Positions 54,637-64,000 of a DNA stretch of 64,000 bases are shown here, in pieces. How positions within the stretch are numbered: position 1 is the stretch's first letter; the number at the start of each line of letters is the position of its first letter. Under the pieces are notes generated by a model, which worked only from the letters and a program-made list of their open reading frames with translations, had not been told where the DNA came from and searched no databases. The translations under genes were made by a program, and so were the position numbers. The DNA comes from Miscanthus floridulus (Eukaryota > Streptophyta > Magnoliopsida > Poales > Poaceae). Where the stretch lies: NCBI RefSeq assembly GCF_019320115.1, contig NC_089591.1, positions 20,128,502 to 20,192,501 of the forward strand, given 5' to 3'.

Positions 54637-57600
54637 TGTAACACCCTAGGTGTTAGCCTTACATAAATGACTTGCATTGCATGAGCATCAAGCATTCATA
54701 TTTAAGCTTTTACAAGTGAAACATTTGATTGAAACATATGCAACATTGCTTGTTATTTTATGTTTCTTTGTATATATGCATATGATCATGAGTGAATACA
54801 TGTAATTGGTTTATGTGAGTCACTAAAACATATTAGCTACACTTAGGTTAACAAATGGAACATTGTTCATGAAAGTCACCTTTCATGATCAAGTACTTAA
54901 GTGATGTTATATGTGTTGACCTGGATAGCCCTATGTGTGACCAATGCATGAAATGAGTGTGTGGCCTTACAATTAGCTTAAACATGTTTAGAAGATCATT
55001 ATGAACAACTTTGGTATTCATGGTTAGGGGTAATTTAGTCACTAAGTCAGTTCATGAATAAGCCCTCTTTTGAATGTAGCATGTTTGACCAAGTTTGAGC
55101 TATGTGCTAGAGACCTTGCATGGAGGTGGTCATTAAAGCAAAGTTGTAGTATTTGGCAATAGGAACAACTTTTATTTTTGGGTCACTAACTTGTTTAGCT
55201 CCTAACATGCTTGAAATAGGCTCACAAGAATCATCAATTTCCTATTTTCAACACTTAGCAAATTTCGCTAAGTCATTTTTCAACTGACAGTACTGATAGC
55301 CCGACTTTGGGATGACATAACTTGAGATTGGATGAGATTCAGGGCTTGAGTTCTAAACAAGAATTGGAGCTGGTACTTTGGGCTTCAACATTGGTTTAGG
55401 AAATTTTAGCTAATAGTCCACAGATTCAGAGATTTCTTCACTGCAAACCATGTTGTCAGGCTTAGCATCACGGTGACTGAATGAACTGAATCCACATCTT
55501 CGGTGGCTGACCGTCGCGGAGCATGCACACCACATGGATGCGAGGATGGCCGCGCATCGCCGGTGTCCTGCCCAGCATGGTTGTGTCAGGCCCGAGCACG
55601 CCTTATCATCCCCAATGCTCGCCTGCACTGCCCTACGCTCCTATTTTCGTTTCTGGCTTCCTCCTTCGCCGGCCGAAGCACCACAGCTGCCGTCGAGCAC
55701 CACCTCACCTCTGTCATCGCCTCATGTGCACTGCACCGCACCATCACTGTCTCCACCTCACTCATAGTTGTGCCACATCCACCTCCACTGCCTCGATGTG
55801 TTGGCTGCATCAATTGCGCTTCTGTGAGGGCGTATTGCCTTTTTCCCCTCTCGTCGGAACCTCGGTAGCCATGGCCGCCTCCATGGCAAGCTTGCCACCG
55901 CTCAGCTCGCATGCGCCTTTCTTCCGATTGTTGGCGTTAGAGCTTGGTTAGGATAGGTATTAGCTTGTGTTAAGATGTTACCTCTGTTGGTGGTCTCGCT
56001 GGCACGAAACACGACGACTCGTGCCGTCACGTTCTGACCTCCGCACCACCACGCCGTGGCCATGCTTCGTCGGAGCTTTTTGTTAGGCTTGTGTAGTTGA
56101 AATAGCATCACTAGGTCACTATGATGCTGTTGCGCGCTTCGCCTAGTTTCGCCATGGCCGGTGATGGCCGACACACCGCAGAGTAGCACCGTCGTGCCGC
56201 CATGGCCGGCGACGAGCCTGCTCCACCACACTAGCACGGCCACCACCGAGACCATCCGACGCGGTTTGAGTAGTAGATCATGTTAGTGCCCTTGGCCTCG
56301 CTAGAAAGCTCACCGACGACGAGCCATGGCCAACCAGCGCCGCCTGCTCTATTTTGTCTCACTGACTGATGGGGTCCACTAACTAGCGGGTCCGGGTCGT
56401 CAGTGACTGTAGTGCAGTAGGCTAGTTCATTTATTCCTGTTTTTGTGTATAACTTTGGAAATTGATAAGTTGAGCTATAGAGATCCAAAATTTGTGAACC
56501 AAATTTTGCAGTGTTCCATAGGAAGTGTAGTATTTACGAAAAATATGATATTAGCATTTGTAGTATAATTTCTAGAAGATTTAAAATGAAACTTGAAATG
56601 TGTTTTTAAATGTATGTAAACTTGTTTATTTTATATCTAGAGTTCCTGTGCTCCAAAAATTATGAAATTTTTGTGGTGAGCTGTTTTTGACAAGTATAAG
56701 GTCTGGTAAAAATTTGAGGGTCAGTCCATGTATGGATTTATAGTTATAGATTTTCCTTTTATAATTAGGTGATCCTTGTATGAATTTTTATAAATTATTT
56801 AGGAATCCAATATTCATGAAATTTATTGGAGCTTGTCCTAGTACCATATGGATACTAAAAAAAATATAAAATCTATTGCTTGACACTTTTCACTAGGGTT
56901 TTCTATTTATGCTATTTTAAGCCTTTCTGCCTTGTCATTTTTGCATAGGATGTTTTACTTGGTAAAATGGCATGAAACTTTTACACTAATCTATTGGTAG
57001 CACTAGTAAGCCACTGTCAAGTTTTGAGAATTTATGATGTACATTTGTGTATGTTTATTATTTACCCTAATTATTTAATTAAAATAAGGAAGGCATTGAA
57101 ATAATTAGATTGTGATTAAGCATGATGTTTTCTTTGGTTCTTATGATGCATAGTAACTGTTGATGTTAATGGTACAGTTTAGAAGCCATTGGTTGTATAC
57201 AAATAGCTAATTATCGCTTTATCATTCAAATACAGTACTGCATATATAGTTTTGATTGTGTGGATGATTTTATATGGATAATGGTCCCTACTGTAAAACT
57301 TGTTAATAATAAAGTTGTAGATAACCTACTAATCTACCTTGTGTTAGATTGTCATAGCCATAGGACTTAGGGTTTTTGAGTTCTAGTTGTTACAATTTTG
57401 CTGTCCGAAAGGTTTACTTTCTAAATAGATTTGATTGAATGATTTGTTTTCCCAATTGAACTCTTGAATCACAGTGAGAGTATTAAAGGAAATTTGTAGA
57501 TAATTTTATAAGCTTTCTAGAAAGTCCAAGATCACAGCATTTGGATAAGTAGAGGAGATAACGTTGCTGGAGTGCAACGAAGGAGAGGAAGGGGATCAGC

Positions 57601-58493
57601 AGGAGATTCCTCAAGCCGCAGCTCCTGAAGAAGAGGAGCAGAACCCAGAAGAGCTTCTAGAGTGCCCTGATCACTGCCCCACTTTCTTTCTGAAAGGCAA
57701 GCCCAGAGCATTCTAAGTCTCCTAGTATTTTACAAAATATTACTTAAGTCCTTATGATTGATGCATTAGGTTATAAGAGTTGATTGGAACCACTTGATGC
57801 ATATAAATTCCTTGTCTAGAAATATACACCTTTAACCCTATATGGGTCTAGGATCGAATATATGCTTAGTCATGCTTAGACCAATAGAAGTCGGGGGATT
57901 TCCTATCACCTATGAGATATAGGTGGATACCGAAGCACGGTTGGCTATATTTTCTATCATAGAAAAGAACCATGGGGTAATATAAATCAAGGCTAGGCAG
58001 AGTCTATGTGTAGGTTGACTCATGTGATTCCATCTATGCCGATCAAGGATCGTACCATTGTTGGAACTTCTGACAAGATTGAACGCATGCCTATCACTTA
58101 GCTGGCCGGATAACTCATTCCAACCGCGAAGCCAAGTAGCTCAACTCAGGCCAGGCCCCATTCTGTTGTGCGCTCCTTGCAGGGAGCTAGACTGAGCCCA
58201 AGGGCAGGCTAGGCCTAAATGTCCTGGCATTTGGTGTCCTCGATTGTACGATGTGGTATGAACCCATGAAATGTGTACCTAAGATTGAACCAAAGGTGAC
58301 CTAAGGCGACTAATGATCTTGTCTACCTAGGTTTGTGTTAGGAATAAATTCTCAGCTGGTTGAAATCAATTCGAATCACCGTCTCTCCCAAATAGTGAGA
58401 AACTTGGCTAGCTCCAGCATCGTAGTAACCGTATTACGGAACATGATGGTTCGAATGAATATGGAATTACAATACCTGCTATGGTTACTATTG
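54637..58493 (+). repeat. Element C 3' LTR, first part
   Basis: Starts TGTAACACCCTAGG after the PPT and runs without a break to 58493, where element D begins. It lacks a 250-bp segment present in the 5' LTR (junction at 57547-57556, within ggataagtagaggagata). The point where B entered the other LTR is uninterrupted here (cctccactgcctcgatg near 55786). Confidence 0.93.
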
Positions 58494-59296
58494 TGATGAG
58501 GACATCGCCACACTGGACACACCGACGCCATGGTCTTCCCCAAGTTGCAATTCGTTTCCAACTCAGCTGCCACGTCGTCCTCGGATTCAGCAGACACGTC
58601 GTCACTGTTTCGGTCATAACTTCCTCATACGACATCGAAACGGGCCGTTCTTGGATGCGTTGGAAAGGGGACGACGATGCCGTCATTTTGGATCCAGTCC
58701 CAGCTCCAGAAGGTCCGTGGATCATTCTGTGTAACCACGGCAAGGTGCTGCGTCACCTATTTGGGCCAACTTGGCCATGTATCATGTCGGGCCTTAAGCC
58801 CAAGTTGTGGGCGCCCAACCCCTGGCCGTCCCCAACCCTAGGTCGAGTCTTAGACTATAAACACAGCCGCCGCCGCTGCTACACAATTGGGTTTTGTTTA
58901 GAGTTTAGTTTTCCCTCGAGAAACTGAATCGTTCATTGTAACTGTGGTGACAAATCCTTTTACAGTGATCCAGGGCCCCCGTTCTTGATCTCCTCCACTG
59001 TGTCAATTAGTCCTTTGGAACCGAGTTCTTGAACCCTCTATTGATATTCGCGTCATTCATATTTGCAATTTCAGATTGCGTGTTTTACCTTCTTGCTTGT
59101 GCTCTTCGATTCGCTTGCAGGAAAAGCCTTCTTGGCGAGGTCAATCAAGTTGTGCTTGGTTGATAACCAACGGAGCGGTGGTGTAATGGTTGCAGGGTTC
59201 GAATCGTGTCTGATTTGAAGCCGGATCGCCAACGTCGAGATCTCCACAAATCGAACTTACCGGCTACCTCTCGGAAGATCGGGCCTGTACTCATCA
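58494..59296 (+). repeat. Element D LTR 1 (803 bp)
   Basis: Begins TGATGAGGAC and ends GTACTCATCA, so its ends are inverted repeats (TGATGAG / CTCATCA). The PBS follows three bases later. Its last 147 bases (59150-59296) are missing from LTR 2. Confidence 0.9.
58855..58863 (+). promoter_or_regulatory. TATA-like box in D LTR 1
   Basis: ctataaaca stands in a GC-rich context (upstream ccaaccctaggtcgag, downstream gccgccgccgctgc), a typical plant core promoter setting. LTR 2 has the same at 62904-62912. Confidence 0.6.
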
Positions 59297-59298
59297 AT

Positions 59299-59310
59299 TG
59301 GTATCAGATA
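59299..59310 (+). promoter_or_regulatory. Element D primer-binding site
   Basis: TGGTATCAGATA matches the first ten bases of the plant initiator-Met-type PBS. Confidence 0.85.
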
Positions 59311-60584
59311 TTTCAGGTTTACCGTGAGGTATAATCTCGTTTGCCTTAGATTCATATTTGTTCATTACCTAGAGTCCACAAAAAGCCCAAAAATATTTCA
59401 ATTTCCGCTGTCCTATCGCCCTTTGTGCCTTTGCAATTTCGTTTCAGATTCGTGTTGTTGAGTTTGTGTCCGTGGTCGAGTCTTGTTGCTGGTTTAGGAT
59501 TGTGTTCGTGGTCGTAGTTCAATCACCCGTTGCTGTGATTTTGTTTTCCGCCGCTATCCCATCCACCGTTCCCAAACAACAAGTCGAAGCCACCACATTA
59601 CTCGACTTGCCCCGCTAGCCGCCTTGTGTAACTTCTCGCCGCCGCGCAAACCCTAGATAGGTTGCCAGCCGCTCTTATTTTGCCTGCATCGCAGCCCTCC
59701 TTACATCATCAGGCGAATACCTACTGCTATGATCGGTGTTAGAGTTTAGGGATGCTTTGCCCTAACTGCCGCCGCCGTGTTGTGCCTCCCGGAAAACATA
59801 CCTTGAGATACCTTCGGTAAAACAAGCATAACTTTTCGCTCGTTTATCAGAAAAATCTGAAATTTTTTGTGCAGCTTCTTGACACCATTTGGACCCGACC
59901 CAAACTCGACTTCGCCCTGTTTGGTTTCATCAGAATTGCCAAAAAAATTCAGGAAAATATAGAAAAAAAATTGTCAAAGTTTTTGCACGCTTTTCAGAGA
60001 ACGTGCTGAATTTCTGTAGACCACATCCCACCTCAGTTTTAGGTGCCAATTTTTTTGGTTGCATCTTTTGTGATCCTTGTTCAGAGAAAAGTATAAAAAA
60101 AATAGTAAAAAAAAAGTTTGTTTCCTACTAGTGCCTTTTGGGAAAATCCGGGAAAAATTCAGGAAAAAGGAGAAATCTGGGCTATTTGCTTGTTCTGTGA
60201 GTTCTTTCGATCGTTCTTTGTTTTCACCTTGTTGCACTACGTCTCGACACGTCTTAGCCAGCAACTGTGATTTGTACTTTGGATCCAGATTGAACAATCG
60301 CTACTCTGCACTCGTTAATTGCTAATCCTTGCTGTCATATTGTGTGCCTACCCATAGCTCCACATATTCTTCTGTCAGCACAGGTTCATCTTGCAACTGT
60401 TACCCACGCTCAACAACAGATTGCTTTGCCACTTTGGTTTTGCTCCTGTTTGGCGTTGGTAAGAATACAGGCAAGACGGTGGTAAGCCGCTTGTGATTTT
60501 GCATTCCACTTTCACCACCACCACTTGTTTCCTTTTAGTTGATAGGGATAATACTTTGGTGTTGTCTTTTTCTATCTTCTAACC
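59311..60584 (+). other. Element D leader, untranslated
   Basis: AT/GC-mixed leader with A-runs (59940-60115) and no supported ORF before the gag start. Short frames here are not conserved features. Confidence 0.6.
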
Positions 60585-61400
60585 ATGGCAGGAACTCCGA
60601 CGGACTTCAATGAGTGCGTGTCCAAGGGCGAGCTTGCAACGTTCATGACTGAACAACGCAATCTTATGACCGAGCTGACGCGCAACGTGAACAATCTGGT
60701 CACCCGCATTGAACAGCTTGAGCAACGCCCTCCACCTTATCGTGCTGATGATGAAGATGCGTATGCTGACGGTGGTGCCCGTCGCCGCCTCAACTTCAAT
60801 CATCGCAGTATGGCCGGTAATAATCATGGTAATAATGATCCTTTTGCTAAAATTAAATTTAGTCTACCACCTTTTGCTGGTAATGTTGATCCAGAGGCAT
60901 ATTTAGATTGGGAGCTTGCTGTTCAACAAAAATTTGATTCTCATAATGTTCCTGCTGAGCATAGAGTTAGACTTGCTACCAGTGAGTTTACTAATTTTGC
61001 TTTGTTCTGGTGGAGTGATCTTTGCAATGCCAATAATGCTGCTGCTGTGCCTCAAACTTGGAATGTTTTAAAGCAACGTATGAAATCTCATTTTGTTCCT
61101 CCTTATTACCAACATGATTTACGTTTGAAACTACAAACTTTAAAACAAGGTGATAAAGGAGTAGAAGCATACTATCAAGAATTGCTTATTGGTTTAGCAC
61201 GTTGTGGTATAACTGAAGATGATGATGATGCTAGTGCTAGATTTTTTGGTGGTTTAAACCATGATATACAGAACATACTTGATTATAAAGAATGGCGCAA
61301 CTTTTCCCAATTGTATCATCTTGCTATTAAGGCCGAACGAGAAGTACAGGGACGCAAACAACACCAGCCTTTCAGGTCTAACAATGGGAGGAATTTTTAG
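60585..61400 (+). CDS. Element D gag (271 codons, ends at an in-frame TAG)
   Basis: The start MAGTPTDFNECVSKGE follows a long leader. A coiled-coil-like stretch (LMTELTRNVNNLVTRIEQLEQ, about residues 26-46) precedes the gag core: FAKIKFSLPPFAGNVDPEAY, FALFWWSDLCN, LKQRMKSHFVPPYY, KQGDKGVEAYYQEL and FFGGLN. This is the Ty3/gypsy gag fold that assembles the particle. The TAG at 61398-61400 separates it from the knuckle and protease, which continue in the same frame. As the next codon is CAG, CAG-to-TAG change of a Gln pair is the simplest explanation; read-through is possible but unsupported. Gag itself has no other break. Confidence 0.88.
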   Translation: MAGTPTDFNECVSKGELATFMTEQRNLMTELTRNVNNLVTRIEQLEQRPPPYRADDEDAYADGGARRRLNFNHRSMAGNNHGNNDPFAKIKFSLPPFAGNVDPEAYLDWELAVQQKFDSHNVPAEHRVRLATSEFTNFALFWWSDLCNANNAAAVPQTWNVLKQRMKSHFVPPYYQHDLRLKLQTLKQGDKGVEAYYQELLIGLARCGITEDDDDASARFFGGLNHDIQNILDYKEWRNFSQLYHLAIKAEREVQGRKQHQPFRSNNGRNF

Positions 61401-62783
61401 CAGCGTTCCGAGCCGGAGACGCCCAAGCTTCCTGTTGCACCACAGCCATCTACACCTCCATTTTCTTCCGGGGTAAGTAAATTGTCTAATGTGCAGTTTC
61501 CACAGCTGAAGAAAGGTGGCACTCCGGGTGCTTCTACTAGCTCCTCCTCGTCCAGCTCTAAAATCATTTGCCACCGATGCAAAGGCATGGGACATGTCAT
61601 GAAGGAATGCCCCAGTCGTCGTGCTTTCATTGCTACCAAGGATGGATATGTAAGTGCTAGTGATGTTGAAGATGATTTAGCCCTTGCTGCTAACATTGAT
61701 GCAGATCCCATCACGGGCGATCATGACAAGGAGGCCATCACCATTGACTCTGTGGCTGCTGCCGCGGACTACCCTAGCCTTCTTGTGCAGCGTGTGTTGA
61801 GTACACGTGTGGGTCATGAAGACGAGATGAAGATCCAACGCCACAATTTGTTCCACATGTATCTCATTGTGCAGGGTTGTCGTGTTCTCACTATCATTGA
61901 TAGCGGGAGTTGCAACAACTTGGTGAGTTCAGATTTGGTTGACAAGCTTGGCTTGACCACACGACAACATTCGTATCCATATAAACTTCAATGGTTCAAT
62001 AATAGTGGTAAGACTAAGGTAACTAAATCAGCACGCATTAGCTTTTTCACAGGCTCTTATCATGATACTGCTGATTTTGATGTTGTTCCTATGCAAGCTT
62101 GTTCCATTTTGTTAGGTCGCCCATGGGAATTTGATAATGATGCTTTACACCATGGTAGAACTAATACATACACTATCATACATAAGGACAAGAAAATTAC
62201 ATTGCTGCCTTTGTCTCCTACGGATATTATTAAACATGCTAATGAGATAAAAAATAAACCTCCAACAGACATTGCTAAAAATAATGGGATTAAGTTAAAA
62301 GGAGGTGCTTTTCTTGCTACAACTCCTGCTACTGCTGAGTTATGTGATAATCCTGATGCACCATGTTATACTATGTTTTGTCAACCTTTTATGTCTGGTG
62401 CATTGCCTGCTGTCACTAACCTTTTGCAGGAGTTCGTTGATGATGGGATGGAGTCGAGGACGACTCCAATTCTACAAGGAGGGGATAATGAGGACATCGC
62501 CAAGATGGAGTCGAGGACGACTCCAATTCGAGAAGGGGAGGATGATGAGGACATCGCCACACTGGACACACCGACGCCATGGTCTTCCCCAAGTTGCAAT
62601 TCGTTTCCAACTCAGCTGCCACGTCGTCCTCGGATTCAGCAGACACGTCGTCACTGTTTCGGTCATAACTTCCTCATACGACATCGAAACGGGCCGTTCT
62701 TGGATGCGTTGGAAAGGGGACGACGATGCCATCGTTTTGGATCTGGTCCTAGCTCCAGAAGGTCCGTGGATCATTCTGTGTGA
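61401..62783 (+). CDS. Element D CCHC knuckle and protease, reading into the 3' LTR
   Basis: This continues the gag frame after the TAG; the first internal ATG is at 61482. It has a Ser-rich linker, the zinc knuckle CHRCKGMGHVMKEC (about 61570-61611) and a retropepsin-like domain with IIDSGSCNNLVSSDLVDKLG (about 61895-61954) and LLGRPWEFD. It then runs to the end of the usual protease-RT linker (TNLLQEFVD, about 62413-62440), where other elements continue into RT. Here the frame instead goes through a duplicated PPT segment into LTR 2 and stops at 62783. The DSG motif has Ser after Gly, as in some Ty3/gypsy proteases. Probably the residue of an internal deletion. Confidence 0.85.
   Translation, partial: QRSEPETPKLPVAPQPSTPPFSSGVSKLSNVQFPQLKKGGTPGASTSSSSSSSKIICHRCKGMGHVMKECPSRRAFIATKDGYVSASDVEDDLALAANIDADPITGDHDKEAITIDSVAAAADYPSLLVQRVLSTRVGHEDEMKIQRHNLFHMYLIVQGCRVLTIIDSGSCNNLVSSDLVDKLGLTTRQHSYPYKLQWFNNSGKTKVTKSARISFFTGSYHDTADFDVVPMQACSILLGRPWEFDNDALHHGRTNTYTIIHKDKKITLLPLSPTDIIKHANEIKNKPPTDIAKNNGIKLKGGAFLATTPATAELCDNPDAPCYTMFCQPFMSGALPAVTNLLQEFVDDGMESRTTPILQGGDNEDIAKMESRTTPIREGEDDEDIATLDTPTPWSSPSCNSFPTQLPRRPRIQQTRRHCFGHNFLIRHRNGPFLDALERGRRCHRFGSGPSSRRSVDHSV
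62447..62560 (+). repeat. 57-bp tandem duplication across the PPT and LTR start of D
   Basis: Copy 1 (62447-62503) and copy 2 (62504-62560) both read gatggagtcgaggacgactc, then a purine-rich tract, then t(a/g)atgaggacatcgcca. So each contains a PPT plus the first LTR bases; only copy 2 keeps the exact TGATGAGG start. Confidence 0.92.
62531..62542 (+). promoter_or_regulatory. Element D polypurine tract
   Basis: agaaggggagga directly precedes LTR 2 (TGATGAGG). Confidence 0.85.
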
Positions 62784-63199
62784 CCACAGCAAGGTGCTGC
62801 GTCACCTATTTGGGCCAACTTGGCCATGTATCGTGTCGGGCCTTAAGCCCAAGTTGTGGGCGCCCAACCCCTGGCCGTCCCCAACCCTAGGTCGAGTCTT
62901 AGACTATAAACACAGCCGCCGCCGCTGCTACACAATTGGGTTTTGTTTAGAGTTTAGTTTTCCCTCGAGAAACTGAATCGTTCATTGTAACTGTGGTGAC
63001 AAATCCTTTTATAGTGATCCAGGGCCCCCGTTCTTGATCTCCTCCACTGTGTCGATTAGTCCTTTGGAACCGAGTTCTTGAACCCTCTATTGATATTCGC
63101 GTCATTCATATTTGCAATTTCAGATTGCGTGTTTTACCTTCTTGCTTGTGCTCTTCGATTCGCTTGCAGGAAAAGCCTTCTTGGCGAGGTCAATCAAGA
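62543..63199 (+). repeat. Element D LTR 2, lacking its last ~147 bp
   Basis: Matches LTR 1 up to 'gaggtcaatcaag' (59137-59149 and 63186-63198), then goes straight to a plus the target duplication tattg. The terminal CTCATCA is missing. Confidence 0.9.
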
Positions 63200-63204
63200 T
63201 ATTG

Positions 63205-63886
63205 TATGCTATTAAAATGATATACCACATGTTTGGCACAAGATAGTTGCTAATTTAGAGATGGATAGTCATAATTAACTTGATAACAGAATTATAATTG
63301 TATAATTTAGTTAATTGCTTTTTATGCAAAATGTTGTCAAGCTACATCCACTTATACAGCCTTGCATGATCCTTGGAGTCATTTTATTTTTGGTTTACGA
63401 CAGGTAAGTCTGGCTGAGTACCTTCTCATACTCAGGGTTTATTTCCCATTGTTGCAGATGGCACTGTGTATCATAGTTATTGCAAGAGTTGCTTCTATCC
63501 CACTGTGGATGAGGAGTAAGCCTTGGGCGGGCTTCTTTATTAATCCCTCCACATGCTTTTGTGGACTATGATAGTATGTTGGCACTGTATTAAACTATGT
63601 TGGAAACTTTACTTTCAAACTTAATTTGCTTCCACTTTTATCCATTAAACTTGGTTTGTAATAACTTTGTTTCATACTCTAATGATGGAAATATATCTGT
63701 GAACTTTATGTAATATGTGACATATATGTTGAATCATGTATGATCTTGGTTGTTGTAAATTGTTTATTGAGACCTATTGTGGTACTCGACGGACTACTGG
63801 GTTTATATGGGTTCAAGTATGACAGTGCGACCGCTTGCGGGCTGCCATTGTACTTGTACTCTTATAAATTGGTTGGTTCTGCGACA
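63205..63886 (+). repeat. Element C 3' LTR, second part
   Basis: Continues tatgctattaaaatgatat after D's target duplication and ends ..ggttctgcgaca at 63886, matching 46577-47259 of the 5' LTR. Confidence 0.93.
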
Positions 63887-64000
63887 CTAGTAGTCCCTCG
63901 AGTACCACAAAGGGTCTCGATTCATCGCCAACATAGAACCAATATCGTACATGATTCAACATACATGCCACATATTACATAGAGTTCACAATTACATAAC
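63887..64000 (-). repeat. Element A 5' LTR, second fragment, running off the window
   Basis: After ctagt (second copy of C's target duplication) the sequence agtccctcgagtaccac matches 13808 onward of A's other LTR and continues in register to the last base of the window. Confidence 0.95.

Larger units (their letters stand above)
58494..63199 (+). mobile_element. Element D: gag-protease-only Ty3/gypsy derivative
   Basis: Flanked by tattg on both sides (58489-58493, 63200-63204), inserted in element C's 3' LTR; the other LTR has the uninterrupted site (actattgtatgc near 46571). LTR 1 is 58494-59296, the internal region 59297-62542, LTR 2 62543-63199. It encodes gag, a CCHC knuckle and protease; RT, RNase H and integrase are missing, and the ORF jumps from the start of the RT linker to the PPT. 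By eye the LTRs differ at about 10 of 656 positions, all transitions, so this is the youngest LTR element here. It resembles plant TR-GAG-type elements. Confidence 0.93.
26947..63886 (+). mobile_element. Element C: chromovirus-type Ty3/gypsy retrotransposon with nested B and D
   Basis: Starts TGTAACACCCTAGG and ends ..GGTTCTGCGACA, flanked by ctggt (26942-26946) and ctagt (63887-63891), a 5-bp target duplication with one mismatch. The 5' LTR is 26947-28110 plus 43606-47259 (about 4.82 kb), the internal region 47260-54636 (7.4 kb), and the 3' LTR 54637-58493 plus 63205-63886 (about 4.54 kb). Gag, protease, RT, RNase H, integrase and chromodomain are all recognisable and all damaged. In one sampled LTR stretch (44341-44430 against its partner) about 5 of 90 bases differ. 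Confidence 0.93.

Noticed and set aside
58481..58927. 148-codon frame duplicated at 62305-62976
   Set aside because: It is the LTR of element D read in one frame; the second copy is fused to the gag-protease tail. No independent gene.
59155..59210. tRNA gene
   Set aside because: Only A-box-like and B-box-like pieces are seen; no acceptor stem or anticodon arm can be formed with confidence. Kept only as a low-interest observation.

Overview
The window is nuclear DNA of a large-genome grass, probably a panicoid (inference). I see no credible host gene, tRNA or rRNA. It is built almost entirely of transposable elements inserted into each other: a LINE, two CACTA-type elements, a Tourist-like MITE, two small hAT-type elements and four LTR retrotransposons. 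Plant origin is indicated by chromodomain Ty3/gypsy polyproteins, initiator-Met-type primer-binding sites, a Tourist MITE and CACTA elements with hAT MITEs.

Left flank (1-13718): short repeats, then three ~300-bp tandem units in front of a decayed LINE ORF2 (2118-5206). The LINE is cut by a CACTA end at 5207. That CACTA carries a 23-bp-phased subterminal motif array, a decayed minus-strand transposase-like gene (about 6190-7990) and a Tourist-like MITE (8502-8639). A decayed plus-strand coding region of a family I do not recognise follows (9795-12480), then a 130-bp tandem duplication.

Nested retrotransposon block (13719-64000): element A, a minus-strand chromovirus-type Ty3/gypsy element, has its 3' LTR at 13719-19965, a decayed polyprotein at about 19983-24546, an upstream coiled-coil ORF at about 24957-25490, its PBS at 26841 and its 5' LTR from 26856. 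A small CACTA element (E, 15053-16417) made of palindromic repeats sits in its 3' LTR with a 3-bp target duplication. Element C (plus strand, same clade, about 4.8-kb LTRs) is inserted in A's 5' LTR with a 5-bp duplication (ctggt/ctagt). A's LTR resumes at 63887 and runs off the window. C's 5' LTR is split by element B (28111-43605), a 15.5-kb element with 5.1-kb LTRs and no recognisable pol. C's 3' LTR is split by element D (58494-63199), a young Ty3/gypsy derivative that keeps only gag and protease. B holds a 196-bp hAT MITE (35843-36038) and C's gag holds a 704-bp hAT-type insertion (50255-50958).

Insertion order read from the nesting: A first, then C, then B and D. A and C encode gag, protease, RT, RNase H, integrase and a chromodomain-like tail, but all are broken by stops and frameshifts. 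B lacks pol yet shares its leader and LTR 3' third with C, which suggests it used proteins of a C-like partner. Points most worth following: a degenerate ~180-bp periodicity inside the long LTRs, a coiled-coil/acidic leader ORF present in both A and C, the LTR-internal-LTR-internal structure of B, the palindromic CACTA E, the 23-bp array of the first CACTA, and nonsense mutations that fit C-to-T change at CAG/CAA and CGA codons.
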